From G051903925 sp051903925 (lineage in GTDB: Bacteria; Pseudomonadota; Alphaproteobacteria; Zavarziniales; Zavarziniaceae), in assembly GCF_051903925.1 (NCBI RefSeq), contig NZ_CP173678.1, forward strand, positions 2,914,001 to 2,978,000: DNA of 64,000 nucleotides, in the 5' to 3' direction. The position numbers and the translations under genes are program-made. Under the pieces are notes generated by a model. The model did no database searches and had not been told where the DNA came from. It saw nothing but the letters and a program-made list of their open reading frames with translations. Shown here piece after piece: positions 39,974-49,250 of this stretch; positions within the stretch are counted from its first letter, which is position 1, and every line of letters begins with the position of its first letter.

Positions 39974-40898
39974 GGGGATCCAGCCTCGCCACCAGCAGGT
40001 CGGCCGCCAGGTTGCACAGAAGGTAGAGGGCAGCCGTGACGACGACGGTCCCCATCACGACGGGGAAGTTCCGCGTGATGACGGCGTCATAGGTCAGACG
40101 GCCCAGGCCCGGCCTGGCGAACACGATCTCGGTCAGGACGGCACCGGACAGCAGTGCGCCGATGCCGATGCCCAGGACCGCGATCACCGGGGGCAGGGCC
40201 ACCGGCAGGGCGTAGCGCAGCGCAATCCAGCTGTCGCGGATGCCGAACGCCCGGAAGGTGCGGACATGCTGCTCGCCCAGGACGTCGATCATCGCGGCGC
40301 GGACGAGGCGCGAGAGATAGCCAAGCCAGCCGAGCCCGACGGCAAAGGCCGGCAGCACCAGATGGTGCAGCTTCTGTCCCCATTGCCCGGGCTCGCCCGC
40401 GCCGATCGCGGGAAACCACTTGAGCTGCACTGCGAACAGCAGCAGGGCATAGATCGCGACGACGAAGGACGGCAGCGAGATCACGCTGATCGACAGCACG
40501 CCCGCCACGCGATCGACGATGCCGTCGCGGTGCAACGCCGACCAGACGCCCAGCGGCACGCCCAGAAGGATCGCCCAGCCGATGCCGAGTGCCGTCAGGG
40601 CCAGGGTATGGGGCAGGGCACCCAGGACCAGCTCGTTCACCGGCCGGCCGGTCAGCACGTCGGTGCCAAGGTCGCCCTGCACAAGCCGCGACACGAAGTT
40701 CCACCACTGCACCACCAGCGGCTGGTCCAGGCCCATGCGCTGGCGGAAAGCTTCCCGCACGGCTTCGCTGGCGCGGGGCCCCAGGGCCACGCTGGCGGGA
40801 TCCCCCGGCACGACATAGACGAGGCCGAACAGCATCGTCGTCGTGACCAGCAGGACCAGGACCGCCAGACCAAGGCGGCGCAGGGCATAGAACGCCAT
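39954..40898 (-). CDS. ABC transporter permease (DppB-like)
   Basis: 314 residues from ATG 40898; the family starts MAFYALRRLGLAVLVLLVTT exactly here. An in-frame ATG at 40946 would add 16 residues. Neither has a well-spaced ribosome site. Six membrane helices; motifs YVVPGDPASVALGPRAS, the periplasmic LGTDVLTGRPVNELVLGALP, and the EAA loop HVRTFRAFGIRDSWIALRYA. First gene of the operon permease-permease-ATPase-ATPase-SBP. A DUF1989 gene ends up upstream on the same strand (41059), 160 bp away, and may belong to the same transcript. Confidence 0.9.
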   Translation of the reverse strand: MAFYALRRLGLAVLVLLVTTTMLFGLVYVVPGDPASVALGPRASEAVREAFRQRMGLDQPLVVQWWNFVSRLVQGDLGTDVLTGRPVNELVLGALPHTLALTALGIGWAILLGVPLGVWSALHRDGIVDRVAGVLSISVISLPSFVVAIYALLLFAVQLKWFPAIGAGEPGQWGQKLHHLVLPAFAVGLGWLGYLSRLVRAAMIDVLGEQHVRTFRAFGIRDSWIALRYALPVALPPVIAVLGIGIGALLSGAVLTEIVFARPGLGRLTYDAVITRNFPVVMGTVVVTAALYLLCNLAADLLVARLDPRVRRAL

Positions 40899-41058
40899 CA
40901 GGCGCGCTCGGACCCGTGACCGGCAGGGCTGTACCTGCCGCAACATGACGCGACGATCGGCACCGCATTCTCCTCTCGGTGTCCTGGCGCGTTTCCCCCT
41001 CGTTGTATGCAGTATGCTGAGCCGCGCGGGGTCTCGCAAGCCCACGCGGTGACGGCGA

Positions 41059-41703
41059 TCAGGAAACGACGAACGCGGCGTCCTGCGGACCCTTGTCGCC
41101 GTTGATCGGGTTCATGTCCTGGGGGCAGGCCGACAGGACCACGATCACGTCGTCCAGCGCCTTCAGCGCCACATAGTCGCCGGGCCGGCTGACGGGTGGG
41201 TCGAAGCTGACACGGCCGTCGGGATGGACGGGAATGTTCATGAACAGGTTCAGCGGGCTGGGCACCTCCGGCGCCTCAAGGCCGATGGCCGCCATGGCGT
41301 TGCGCAGGTTGTCGGTGCAGCTGTCGTGGTAGCCGACATGGCCCAGGCATTCGTAGCGGTACTTGTCGCAGGCCGACATCAGCGTGTCGTGCACGCCCGG
41401 GCTGGTGTCCTCGACCACCTCCAGGATCGGCCGCCGGTGATTCGTGGGCAGGCCGTCGCCCACCCTGATCCCGATGCGGCTGAACTGGGTCCGGAGATGC
41501 TCCATCGACATGACCTCGCGCAGGTCGCCGGCGACGAAGGCCCAGGTGTCGACGACCTGGGTGCCGTTGGGATTCTCGATGCGGATGGTCTGCCCGCGGC
41601 CCACCCGCACGGCGCGCCCCGCCCGCGCCGGCAGGACATAGCGGCGACCGGGTTCGGGCCGTCCATCGGGGCTGATCGGTGAGGTGGCGGTGTCGTTGGT
41701 CAT
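41059..41703 (-). CDS. DUF1989 / urea-carboxylase-associated family protein
   Basis: 214 residues from ATG 41703; the longer frame is unsupported. Features of DUF1989: RYVLPARAGRAVRVGRGQTI, GTQVVDTWAFVAGDLREVMS, CDKYRYECLGHVGYHDSCTD (the Cys/His motif, likely a metal site), NLFMNIPVHPDGRVSFDPPV and VVLSACPQDMNPINGDKGPQ. The family accompanies urea or guanidine/amide degradation genes and nitrogen transporters; the molecular role is unclear. Its place upstream of the ABC transporter suggests the imported substrate is nitrogenous; that is inference. Confidence 0.85.
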   Translation of the reverse strand: MTNDTATSPISPDGRPEPGRRYVLPARAGRAVRVGRGQTIRIENPNGTQVVDTWAFVAGDLREVMSMEHLRTQFSRIGIRVGDGLPTNHRRPILEVVEDTSPGVHDTLMSACDKYRYECLGHVGYHDSCTDNLRNAMAAIGLEAPEVPSPLNLFMNIPVHPDGRVSFDPPVSRPGDYVALKALDDVIVVLSACPQDMNPINGDKGPQDAAFVVS

Positions 41704-41967
41704 GGGCGCCCTCCGCTTGAACCGGCGCCGTGGCGTCCGGCCTTCTGGTCTGCGAGCGCAATTGTCGCCAGGGGCCGGCGCATGGCCAGCCCCCGCGTTC
41801 AAACCATGGTTGGGCGGGCGGCTTCGGCTGCGCCGACTGACCTCGCGTTCATTTGATCGAACGGCGCATCGAGTCTTGGCAATTTGCAGCGAAAAATGGT
41901 ACGCCGCATAGGATCACAATGTATGGATCAGCGCAGTGACGCGACTGGTTCGCACAGGGGCGGTGGT

Positions 41968-42489
41968 ATGCAGAAGCGCAGGCGCAAAGAACAGCCGGCG
42001 GTATCAGAGTGCGAGATTTCTGTTACGCGGGGTAACCTGACTGAACTTCTGGCACGACCGGGCATGCTTGTCCGACGAATGCATCAGATATACCTTTCAA
42101 TTTACGCGGAAGAATGCTCCACGTTCAAGGTGACGTCTGTCCAGCACGCGATCATGGCTGTGGTTCATGAGAATCCGGGCCTGGAGCAGGGGCGCGTTGC
42201 GTTGGAGGTCGGGGTCGACCGGACGACCATGGCCGACGTCACCCGACGACTGGAGAAACGCGGCCTGATTGAGCGCTCGCACGATCCGTCGGACCGCCGG
42301 ACCCGCCGCCTGCACCTGACACAGGCGGGCCTGGACACGCTTCAGGGCATGGGCCCGGCGATCGAACGGGTCCATGCGCGCCTGGTGGAACCGCTGCCGA
42401 CATCATTGCGCGAGGCGCTCTCGGCCACCCTGATCCGGCTGATCGCCGCCCATAACGAGGACGGGCGCGTCCCCATGCGCCTGGGCTGA
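41968..42489 (+). CDS. MarR-family transcriptional regulator
   Basis: 173 residues from ATG 41968 (GGGGCGGTGG upstream); an ATG at 41923 is a possible alternative. Winged-helix core: VTSVQHAIMAVVHENPGLEQ, GRVALEVGVDRTTMADVTRR (recognition helix), LEKRGLIERSHDPSDRRTRR (wing). N-terminal dimerisation helix MLVRRMHQIYLSIYAEE. The branch resembles MarR regulators of aromatic or phenolic compound metabolism. It is divergent from the DUF1989-transporter block, with 264 bp between, so it probably controls that block and itself. Confidence 0.9.
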   Translation: MQKRRRKEQPAVSECEISVTRGNLTELLARPGMLVRRMHQIYLSIYAEECSTFKVTSVQHAIMAVVHENPGLEQGRVALEVGVDRTTMADVTRRLEKRGLIERSHDPSDRRTRRLHLTQAGLDTLQGMGPAIERVHARLVEPLPTSLREALSATLIRLIAAHNEDGRVPMRLG

Positions 42490-42530
42490 CCTGGGCGAAG
42501 GCTGGTCTGGGCGAACCTGGGCCGCCGCCC

Positions 42531-43136
42531 TCAGATCGAGGGCGGCAGCCGGGGGCGACCGTCAGCGCCTGCGAGCCCCTGTGCCTGGAGGCTCGCCAGG
42601 GTGCGGGCGAAGTGCTGGGCCGCGGCCGGCCGCTCCCACCCCTCCAGCCAGTTCTGCTCCAGGAAGGCATGGATTGCCGGCTGGCCCAGTTCGGCCTCCC
42701 ACAGGATGCCGAGCAGCGAGGCCTCGCACTCCTCGCGCTGGCGCGTCTCCTCGTCGACACAGCGGCAGGCGTCCGCCTCCGCCGCCCGGCCGCTTTCCGG
42801 GCCCGCGCCCAGGCCGAAATCCGGCAGCGACCGCCGCTCCGGCGGGCACAGCAGCCAATGCGCCACCTCGTGCACGATCACGCTGGCTTCGCTCCGCGTG
42901 CGGATGCAGGTGCCATCCCAACTGAAGGCCACTTCCGGCCGCTCGTCCCGCGTCGGGATGCCGGCGCGCGCCGCCAGGGTCGTGGCCGCCAACCGATGGT
43001 CCGGCAGATCATAGTCGCCGTGCGCGCCGCTGGCGGCGATGCGGGCAAAGGCCCGTGCAGCCGCTCCCTCCAGGCGATCGGCGAAACTGTCCAGGACCGT
43101 GGGCAGGTCGTCCGTTTCGATGGGCGTCAGGATCAT
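42531..43136 (-). CDS. HEXXH-containing putative metallopeptidase
   Basis: 201 residues. The motif SVIVHEVAHWLLCPPERR (about residue 86) is an HExxH zinc site; an acidic stretch 25 residues later (AGPESGRAAEADACRCVDEE) could supply the third ligand, as in ImmA/IrrE-like peptidases, but the overall sequence is not clearly of that family. The C-terminal part is helical (ECEASLLGILWEAELGQPAI). No signal peptide, so cytoplasmic. It is divergent from cheZ (68 bp to the TTG start). Substrate unknown. Confidence 0.65.
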   Translation of the reverse strand: MILTPIETDDLPTVLDSFADRLEGAAARAFARIAASGAHGDYDLPDHRLAATTLAARAGIPTRDERPEVAFSWDGTCIRTRSEASVIVHEVAHWLLCPPERRSLPDFGLGAGPESGRAAEADACRCVDEETRQREECEASLLGILWEAELGQPAIHAFLEQNWLEGWERPAAAQHFARTLASLQAQGLAGADGRPRLPPSI

Positions 43137-43204
43137 TGGCGAATTGTTAAGCCTTGTTATCCATCATCGGCGGCAGATTTCGCCCGTGCGATGGAGCTGC
43201 CATC

Positions 43205-43942
43205 TTGTCCATCCGAACGCCCAAACTGTTCAGCGCCGAGCGGGCGTTGATGGAACAGCGCAAGACCCAGGCCCCTGACATGGGAGGGCCCCAGGAGGAC
43301 AGCGTGGACCGCAATGAAATGCTTGCCGCCCTGAAGGAGGTCAAGCACGAGATTGCCGACCTCCGCGCAGTGGTGTCGCAGGCCGCACCCGGCGCCGAGG
43401 AGGCCGCGAACGAATTGCGTCAGAACCAGGACGTCCGCATCGAGATCGCGCGCATGGTGCGCGAGATTGGACGCGCGAAGCGCGAACTCGCCTCCATCCG
43501 GCATCCGATGTCGGACGACGACCGCATGAGTGCCGCCTCGAACGAGCTGGATGCCATCGTCCTGGCGACCGAGACGGCGACGCACGACATCCTGGACGCC
43601 AGCGAAAAGATGGGTGGCCTGATCTCGGACCTGCAGATCCTGCTGGCCGACGATGCCGAGGCCCGACCCAAGGCGGAGGCCCTGGAGAACCACCTGGTGA
43701 CCATCCTGGAGGCGTGCAACTTCCAGGACATTACCGGCCAGCGGATCACCAAGGTCGTGCGCACCCTGCGCTTCGTCGAGGAGCGGGTGATGTCGATGAT
43801 CGGCATCTGGGGCGTCGACGCCTTTGTCGACCTGCCCATGGGCAACGAGGTCGTGGCCCAGGGCGACGAGGCCCTGCTCAACGGCCCGCAGCTTGCCAAC
43901 CAGGGCCTGAGCCAGGACGATATCGACGCCCTCTTCGGCTGA
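43205..43942 (+). CDS. cheZ: CheZ-like chemotaxis phosphatase
   Basis: 245 residues from TTG 43205, with GGAG 8 nt upstream; ATG 43250 is an alternative. The long helical hairpin is clear (RIEIARMVREIGRAKRELAS ... SNELDAIVLATETATHDILD). The active-site block EACNFQDITGQRITKVVRTL holds the conserved Gln (FQDITGQ) and acidic residue that position water for CheY-P dephosphorylation. The C-terminal SQDDIDALFG is the CheY-binding peptide. No other chemotaxis genes are in the window, which is unusual; it presumably acts on CheY encoded elsewhere. Confidence 0.88.
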   Translation: MSIRTPKLFSAERALMEQRKTQAPDMGGPQEDSVDRNEMLAALKEVKHEIADLRAVVSQAAPGAEEAANELRQNQDVRIEIARMVREIGRAKRELASIRHPMSDDDRMSAASNELDAIVLATETATHDILDASEKMGGLISDLQILLADDAEARPKAEALENHLVTILEACNFQDITGQRITKVVRTLRFVEERVMSMIGIWGVDAFVDLPMGNEVVAQGDEALLNGPQLANQGLSQDDIDALFG

Positions 43943-43972
43943 GGGCGTTCGACCAGGCCGGCGCGGCGGCGC

Positions 43973-45409
43973 TCAGGCCGCTGCCCGCAGCCCCCAGACC
44001 GGGGGCTTGCGCCCGATCCAGGGCTGGGCCTGTTCCAGCTGTGCAGCCAGTCGGAACAGCGTCGCCTCGTCGCCATGGCGACCGGCGAACTGCATGCCCA
44101 GCGGCAGGCCGGACGCGCTCCAGGCCAGGGGCACGGACATGGCGGGCTGGCCCGTGAAGTTGAACGGCGGGGTGAAGGGAAACGCCTCGGCCTGACGCTG
44201 GTTGACGAGCGCCGGATCCAGCGTCACCGGGTCGATATGGCCAACCGGGGGCGGTTCCGTCCCCAGGACCGGCGACAGGAAGACGTCGAACCGGTCAAAC
44301 AGCGACAGCAACTCAACACTCAGGCGGCGCATCGCATGCGCGCCCTCCACCACCTGCTCCGGCGTGGTGCCCGATGATCCCTCGATGATGGCCCAGGTCA
44401 GGCGCTCCAGCTCGTGGCGCTCGGGCGCGCGGCCCGTTTCCCTGATCCGCCGCGCCAGCCGGGCGCGCATGTTGGGGCCCGACACGGCGCGGTGCGCGCG
44501 GTAGAGCGGGCGCAGGTCCACGCTCAGGTCATGGGGCACAACCTCGTGCCCCAAGCCCTGCAGCAGCGCCACGGTTTGCTGCAGGGCGGCCTCCACCTCC
44601 GCCGCGATGGGCTTGCCGCTGGGCGTGCGGCTGGACCAGGCGATGCGCAGGCGCCCGGGCGGCGTCGCGACTTCCTCCAGCCACGGGCGTTGGCGCGGCG
44701 GCACGGCAAAGGGTGTCCCGCCCGGCCAGCCGGCCGTCGCGTCCAGCAGGGCCGCGCTGTCGCGCACCGTGCGTGTCACCGCATGGTCGACCGCCAGGTT
44801 CAGGAGACCGTCCAGCCGCGCCGGATCCGTCGGATTGCGGTCGCGCGTGATCTTCATGCCGAACAGGCCGCAGCATGCCGCCGGGATGCGGATCGAGCCC
44901 AGTCCGTCCGAGGCGTGGGCCATCGGCACCATGCCGCTGGCGACGGCGGCCGCGGCCCCGCCGCTCGACCCCCCCGTGATGTGCGCCGGGTTCCAGGGAT
45001 TGCGGCAGGGGCCCAGCCGGCCCGATTCGGTGGTGCCCGTGATGCCCAGTTCCGGCGTGTTGGTGGTGCCCAGCAGGACCAGTCCGGCACCACGGAAGCG
45101 CCGCGTCATGATGCCGTCGCTGGCGGCCGGACCGTCGCCGAAATAGTGGCTGCCGGACGTGCAGGGCCAGCCCTCGACCGGGCAGGCAAGGTCCTTGATC
45201 AGGAACGGCACGCCGCCGAACGGGCCGTCCGCGGCACGGGTCCGCCGGGCCTCGTCATAGGCCTTGTGCACCAGCGCGTTGAGCTGGGGGTTCAGGGCCT
45301 CGATCCGGGCGATGGCGGCTTCGACCACATCGGCGGGAGAGACCTCGCCCCGGCGGATCAGGTCGGCCAGGCCCAGGCCGTCATACTGGTCGTACTCCGC
45401 GAATGCCAT
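43973..45409 (-). CDS. Amidase (amidase signature family)
   Basis: 478 residues from ATG 45409. Catalytic triad Ser-cisSer-Lys: FLIKDLACPVEG (Lys about 82), the Gly/Ser motif TGGSSGGAAAAVASG, and SDGLGSIRIPAACCGLFGMK (nucleophile Ser; usual DGGGSIR shows Leu for one Gly). Typical C-terminal FTPPFNFTGQPAMSVPLAWS, LPLGMQFAGRHGDEATLFRL. It hydrolyses amides or esters; aryl-acylamidase, 6-aminohexanoate or indoleacetamide-like substrates are all possible. Ends 30 bp from cheZ (convergent) and starts 34 bp after alkA on the same strand. Confidence 0.9.
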   Translation of the reverse strand: MAFAEYDQYDGLGLADLIRRGEVSPADVVEAAIARIEALNPQLNALVHKAYDEARRTRAADGPFGGVPFLIKDLACPVEGWPCTSGSHYFGDGPAASDGIMTRRFRGAGLVLLGTTNTPELGITGTTESGRLGPCRNPWNPAHITGGSSGGAAAAVASGMVPMAHASDGLGSIRIPAACCGLFGMKITRDRNPTDPARLDGLLNLAVDHAVTRTVRDSAALLDATAGWPGGTPFAVPPRQRPWLEEVATPPGRLRIAWSSRTPSGKPIAAEVEAALQQTVALLQGLGHEVVPHDLSVDLRPLYRAHRAVSGPNMRARLARRIRETGRAPERHELERLTWAIIEGSSGTTPEQVVEGAHAMRRLSVELLSLFDRFDVFLSPVLGTEPPPVGHIDPVTLDPALVNQRQAEAFPFTPPFNFTGQPAMSVPLAWSASGLPLGMQFAGRHGDEATLFRLAAQLEQAQPWIGRKPPVWGLRAAA

Positions 45410-45443
45410 GGCGTGCGCTCCCCCCTTTGTCTTCTCCGGCACC

Positions 45444-46100
45444 TCAGCCCGCCGGCGCGACCGTGCGGCCCAGGCTCCACGCATAATAGCGCCACAGGAC
45501 CAGGGCCGCGGTCGAGCGATGTGGCCGCCAGGCTTCCGCCAGGCGGTCCATGCCGCGCACGTCGGGCCGCTGCTCCAGGCCCTTCAGCCTGCGCGCGGCT
45601 TCCTGAAGGGCGACGTCGTGGGCGGGCCACAGGTCGGGCCGGCCATGCGCGAACATCAGGTAGACCTCGGCACTCCAGCGGCCCAGTCCCGGCAGCGCCA
45701 CCAGGGCGGCGATGGCCTGCGCGTCGGGCAATGCAGCCACGGCGGCCGGGTCGAAACGCCCTTCGACGATCGCCTGCGCCAGGCCCAGCGCGTAGCGCTG
45801 CTTGGGTCGGGAGAAGCCGGCCGTGACCAGCGCCTCCGCTCCGGCCGCCAGGATTGCCGCGGGATCTGCGGGATCCACCAGCGCCTCCAGCCTGCGCCAG
45901 ATCGCAGCACCGGATGCGGTCGACACCTGCTGGTCGACGATGATCCGCAGCAGCGTACCAAATCCCGGAGCCCGGATCCGCAGTTCAGGAATGCCTGCCT
46001 GGTCCAGAGCCCGTGCAATATCGGGATCAGCCGAGCGCAATGCGCGCAATGCTGCGGCATGAATACACAGGCGTGCGTCGGTTTCAGTGTCGTCAACCAT
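45444..46100 (-). CDS. DNA-3-methyladenine glycosylase (AlkA-like)
   Basis: 218 residues, HhH-GPD fold without the AlkA N-terminal domain. The hairpin and catalytic region is LVALPGLGRWSAEVYLMFAH then GRPDLWPAHDVALQEAARRL; the Asp of PAHDVAL corresponds to the catalytic Asp of the usual PAGDLAL. The QQVSTASGAAIWRRLEALVD part and the C-terminal AEAWRPHRSTAALVLWRYYA match the family. It excises alkylated purines, leaving abasic sites. No Fe-S cysteines. Overlap-free with the amidase; divergent from the RND transporter. Confidence 0.88.
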   Translation of the reverse strand: MVDDTETDARLCIHAAALRALRSADPDIARALDQAGIPELRIRAPGFGTLLRIIVDQQVSTASGAAIWRRLEALVDPADPAAILAAGAEALVTAGFSRPKQRYALGLAQAIVEGRFDPAAVAALPDAQAIAALVALPGLGRWSAEVYLMFAHGRPDLWPAHDVALQEAARRLKGLEQRPDVRGMDRLAEAWRPHRSTAALVLWRYYAWSLGRTVAPAG

Positions 46101-46147
46101 AACGGATCACAGAAGTGGACAGGTTTGGCAGCAATCTGAGCATTGAA

Positions 46148-46161
46148 TATAACGTGTTATA
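46148..46161. promoter_or_regulatory. AT-rich inverted repeat in the alkA / transporter divergent region
   Basis: TATAAC-GT-GTTATA is an inverted repeat of two 6-bp arms in otherwise GC-rich DNA. GTTCAC occurs further along at about 46172 and 46203. It lies 168 bp upstream of the transporter and 48 bp upstream of the alkA-like gene. It is a likely binding site or -10 region; the regulator is unknown. Confidence 0.45.
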
Positions 46162-46328
46162 GCGAAACACCGTTCACGACTAGCTGAACGCTGTGAAGGA
46201 AGTCGTTCACTTTCGCCGGTATTTCTGGCTTCATCATGCGCGACTGGGACGAACGTGCTGCGCTGGCCGCCTTGACGGGGCGCAGAAGCCCGCGGGACAG
46301 CGGGATCGCCTGAACAGCTGGAGGAATT

Positions 46329-49250
46329 ATGGCGCGGGTAGAGGCCTTCGTGTTCCGTTGGCGTGCAGTAATACTGGCACTACTGGGCTTGGCGACGATC
46401 GTTTCCGGCTATCTGGCCAAGGATCTCAAGATCGAGGCGGGGTTCGAGTCGACCCTGCCGATCGGCCATGAGTATGTCGATACGTTCCTCCAGTATCGCA
46501 AGGACTTCTCTGGCGCCAATCGCGTCCTGATCGCCTTCGAGAAGAGGGACGGCACGATCTGGGACGCGGACTTCCTGCAGAAGATCCGCTCCGCGACGGA
46601 CGACCTCTTCTATGTCACGGGCGTTGCCCGCGGGACGGTCACCTCGCTGTGGACGGCGAACACCCGCTATATCGAACTGGTCGAGGACGGCCTGCGCGCG
46701 GGCGACGTGATCCCGTCCGGAGTGCAGCTGACCCCTGAATCGATCGAGATGATCCAGCGCAATGTGCTGAAGGGGAACCATGTCGGCCGCCTGGTCAGCT
46801 TCGACTTCAAGTCCACGCTGCTGACGGCCGAGCTGCAGGAAATCCACCCGCGCACGCGCCTCGCCCTCGATCCGCTCGAGGTCGCCCGGCAGCTTGAGAA
46901 GGATCTGCGCGACAAGTACGAGACGGACGACATCAAGGTCCGCATCGTCGGCTTTGCGCCACTGCTGGGGCAGATCGCCTCCGCCGCCGGAAACGTGGTC
47001 GAGTTCTTCGGCTTTGCCTTCCTGCTGACGGTCGGCATGGTTTACCTCTATTGCCGGTCCTGGCGGCTGACGCTGGTGACCCTGTTCGCCTCGCTGTGCT
47101 CGCTGATCTGGCAGTTCGGCCTGCTCGCCGTCATGGGCCTGGGCGTCCATCCGCTGTCGATCCTGGTGCCGTTCCTAGTCTTTGCCATCGGCGTCAGTCA
47201 CGGCGTGCAGCAGCTCAACATGATCGGTGCCGAACTTGCGGCCGGACGCACCAAGGAGGAGGCCGCGCGGACCACGTTCAGCTTCCTGTTCGTGCCGGGC
47301 CTTGTCGCGCTGCTGTCGACTTTTGCCGGCTTTGCCACGCTGGGGGTCATTCCGATCGGCATGATCCGCGAACTGGCCGTGGCGGCCAGCGTCGGCATCG
47401 CGCTGAAGATCGTCTCGAACCTCGTCATGCTGCCCTTGCTGGCGTCCTACATCGCGCCGGGCGGCAACTACCCTGAGAAAGTGCGCCGTGCCATGGAATG
47501 GCGCGCGCGCTTCTGGCCCACGGTCGCCACGGTCGCGGGCCCCCGCTTCTCGTTCGTTGTGGTCGGCCTTGCCCTGGTGCTGGGCGCGGTCGGCCTGTAC
47601 GAGGGGCGCAACCTGCAGATCGGCGACGTGCATGCCGGCGCCGCCGAATTGCGCCCCAATGCCCGCTACAACCAGGACATCGCCTTCATCACCAGCAACT
47701 ACGCGATCGGCCTGAACGTCCTGACGGCGATCGTGGAGGCGCCGGAAAACGCCTGCGTCGACTACACGCTGATGCGCCTGCTGGATCATTTCCAGTGGAC
47801 CATGGCCAACGTGCCTGGGGTCCAGGCCGCCGTCGGCCTGCCCTTCATGTCCAAGACGGTGGGCACGATCTGGCGCGAGGGGAACCTGCGCTGGCGCGCG
47901 GTGCCGCGGGACCGCAGCGTGCTGTCGCAGGCTGTGGGCGTGGTGCCGACGGCCAGCGGCCTGCTCAATTCGCGCTGCACCGTCCTGCCGCTGATGGTCT
48001 TCACCAGCGACACCAAGGCCGAGACCCTGCACGACGCGGTGGTCGCGGTCGACGCATTCCGGCGCGAGAACAAGCTGGGCACCACGCTGATGGGCCTGCT
48101 GGACGGCATGCCCGACACCAGCGCCGCCGACCGCGCGGTGCTAGACCGCGGCGTCCACCAGTCGCTGGTCCTGCTCGGCGTGCTGGAGTTCCTGGAGAAC
48201 AACCGCGAGACGTTCCAGCGCTTCGGCATCGCCTCGAACTGGCTCGACCCCGCCCTGCGCGAGGCCATGCTGAAGGCTCCCGCCAGCCAGGCGCCGATCG
48301 ACACCGCGCTGGCCACGATGGCGGACCTGGAAGCCAAGGCCGGCGCCGAGCCGATCTCGAACCGCGACTGGCGCGAGGCAGAGCGTCAGGCCCGGACCCC
48401 GATCGACGAACTGGCGCCCGAGTCCCGCGCGACGCTGGAGGGCATCCAGAACGCCAGCGAGGACGCCAAGCGGGCCCGCGTCGCCCAGCTGATGAGCGCC
48501 TATCTGGAGAAGAACCGGCCGGCGATCGAGACGGGCAACCGCAATTTCCTGCGAGTCCATCCGCTGGACTGGGCGATCCAGTACTTCAAGTCGCTGGAAA
48601 ACCCGCCCGCCGTCCTGACCCGCGCGGCCGAGTTCCTGAACCTGCCTGAGACGCGGACGCGCGCCGTCAACGTGCGGCTGGCCTCCGGCAATGGTGGCAT
48701 CCTGGCGGCGACAAACCAGGCGGTGGCGGCGGCGGAAATCCCGATGCTGCTCTATGTCTATGCCGTCGTCATGGTGCTGGTCATCGCCAGCTATCGCGAA
48801 TGGCGCGGGGCCCTGGTCTGCGTCCTGCCGCTGATCCTGTCGACCATCATCGGCAACTGGCTGCTGACGCTGCTTGGCATCGGGCTCAAGGTCTCGACCC
48901 TGCCGGTGCTGGCGATCGCGGTCGGCATCGGCGTCGACTACGGCATCTATGAGTACAACCGCATCCAGCGCTACATGAGCATGGGGAAATCGCCCTACGA
49001 GGCCTATCTCCAGGCGCTGCACGATGTCGGCTCGGCCACCATGTTCACCGGCTTCACGCTGGCGATCGGTGTCGCGCTGTGGAGCTTCTCGGAATTGAAG
49101 TTCCAGGCTGACATGGGCCTGCTGTTGACCATCATGTTCATGGTCAACATGATCGGCGCCGTCACTTTGCTTCCGGCGCTGGTCGCGGTACTGGAGGTGC
49201 TGGTGCCGCGCCGTGGCGGCGTGGTGGTGCCGAAGGGAGCTTGGCATTAG
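46329..49250 (+). CDS. RND/MMPL-type membrane transporter
   Basis: 973 residues; ribosome site GGAGGA. It has twelve predicted membrane helices: one at the N-terminus (about 10-30), five at about 222-395 and six at about 405-425 and 806-955. These are separated by two periplasmic loops, about 30-215 and about 430-805. Motifs: ESTLPIGHEYVDTFLQYRKD; FVFAIGVSHGVQQLNMIGAE; AIAVGIGVDYGIYEYNRIQR (helix 10 region with the ionisable Asp typical of proton relay). Such single-polypeptide RND exporters move hydrophobic compounds. The second loop is about 190 residues longer than the first and carries a charged helical part near 640-760. The 3' end overlaps the following lipoprotein gene. Confidence 0.85.
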   Translation: MARVEAFVFRWRAVILALLGLATIVSGYLAKDLKIEAGFESTLPIGHEYVDTFLQYRKDFSGANRVLIAFEKRDGTIWDADFLQKIRSATDDLFYVTGVARGTVTSLWTANTRYIELVEDGLRAGDVIPSGVQLTPESIEMIQRNVLKGNHVGRLVSFDFKSTLLTAELQEIHPRTRLALDPLEVARQLEKDLRDKYETDDIKVRIVGFAPLLGQIASAAGNVVEFFGFAFLLTVGMVYLYCRSWRLTLVTLFASLCSLIWQFGLLAVMGLGVHPLSILVPFLVFAIGVSHGVQQLNMIGAELAAGRTKEEAARTTFSFLFVPGLVALLSTFAGFATLGVIPIGMIRELAVAASVGIALKIVSNLVMLPLLASYIAPGGNYPEKVRRAMEWRARFWPTVATVAGPRFSFVVVGLALVLGAVGLYEGRNLQIGDVHAGAAELRPNARYNQDIAFITSNYAIGLNVLTAIVEAPENACVDYTLMRLLDHFQWTMANVPGVQAAVGLPFMSKTVGTIWREGNLRWRAVPRDRSVLSQAVGVVPTASGLLNSRCTVLPLMVFTSDTKAETLHDAVVAVDAFRRENKLGTTLMGLLDGMPDTSAADRAVLDRGVHQSLVLLGVLEFLENNRETFQRFGIASNWLDPALREAMLKAPASQAPIDTALATMADLEAKAGAEPISNRDWREAERQARTPIDELAPESRATLEGIQNASEDAKRARVAQLMSAYLEKNRPAIETGNRNFLRVHPLDWAIQYFKSLENPPAVLTRAAEFLNLPETRTRAVNVRLASGNGGILAATNQAVAAAEIPMLLYVYAVVMVLVIASYREWRGALVCVLPLILSTIIGNWLLTLLGIGLKVSTLPVLAIAVGIGVDYGIYEYNRIQRYMSMGKSPYEAYLQALHDVGSATMFTGFTLAIGVALWSFSELKFQADMGLLLTIMFMVNMIGAVTLLPALVAVLEVLVPRRGGVVVPKGAWH

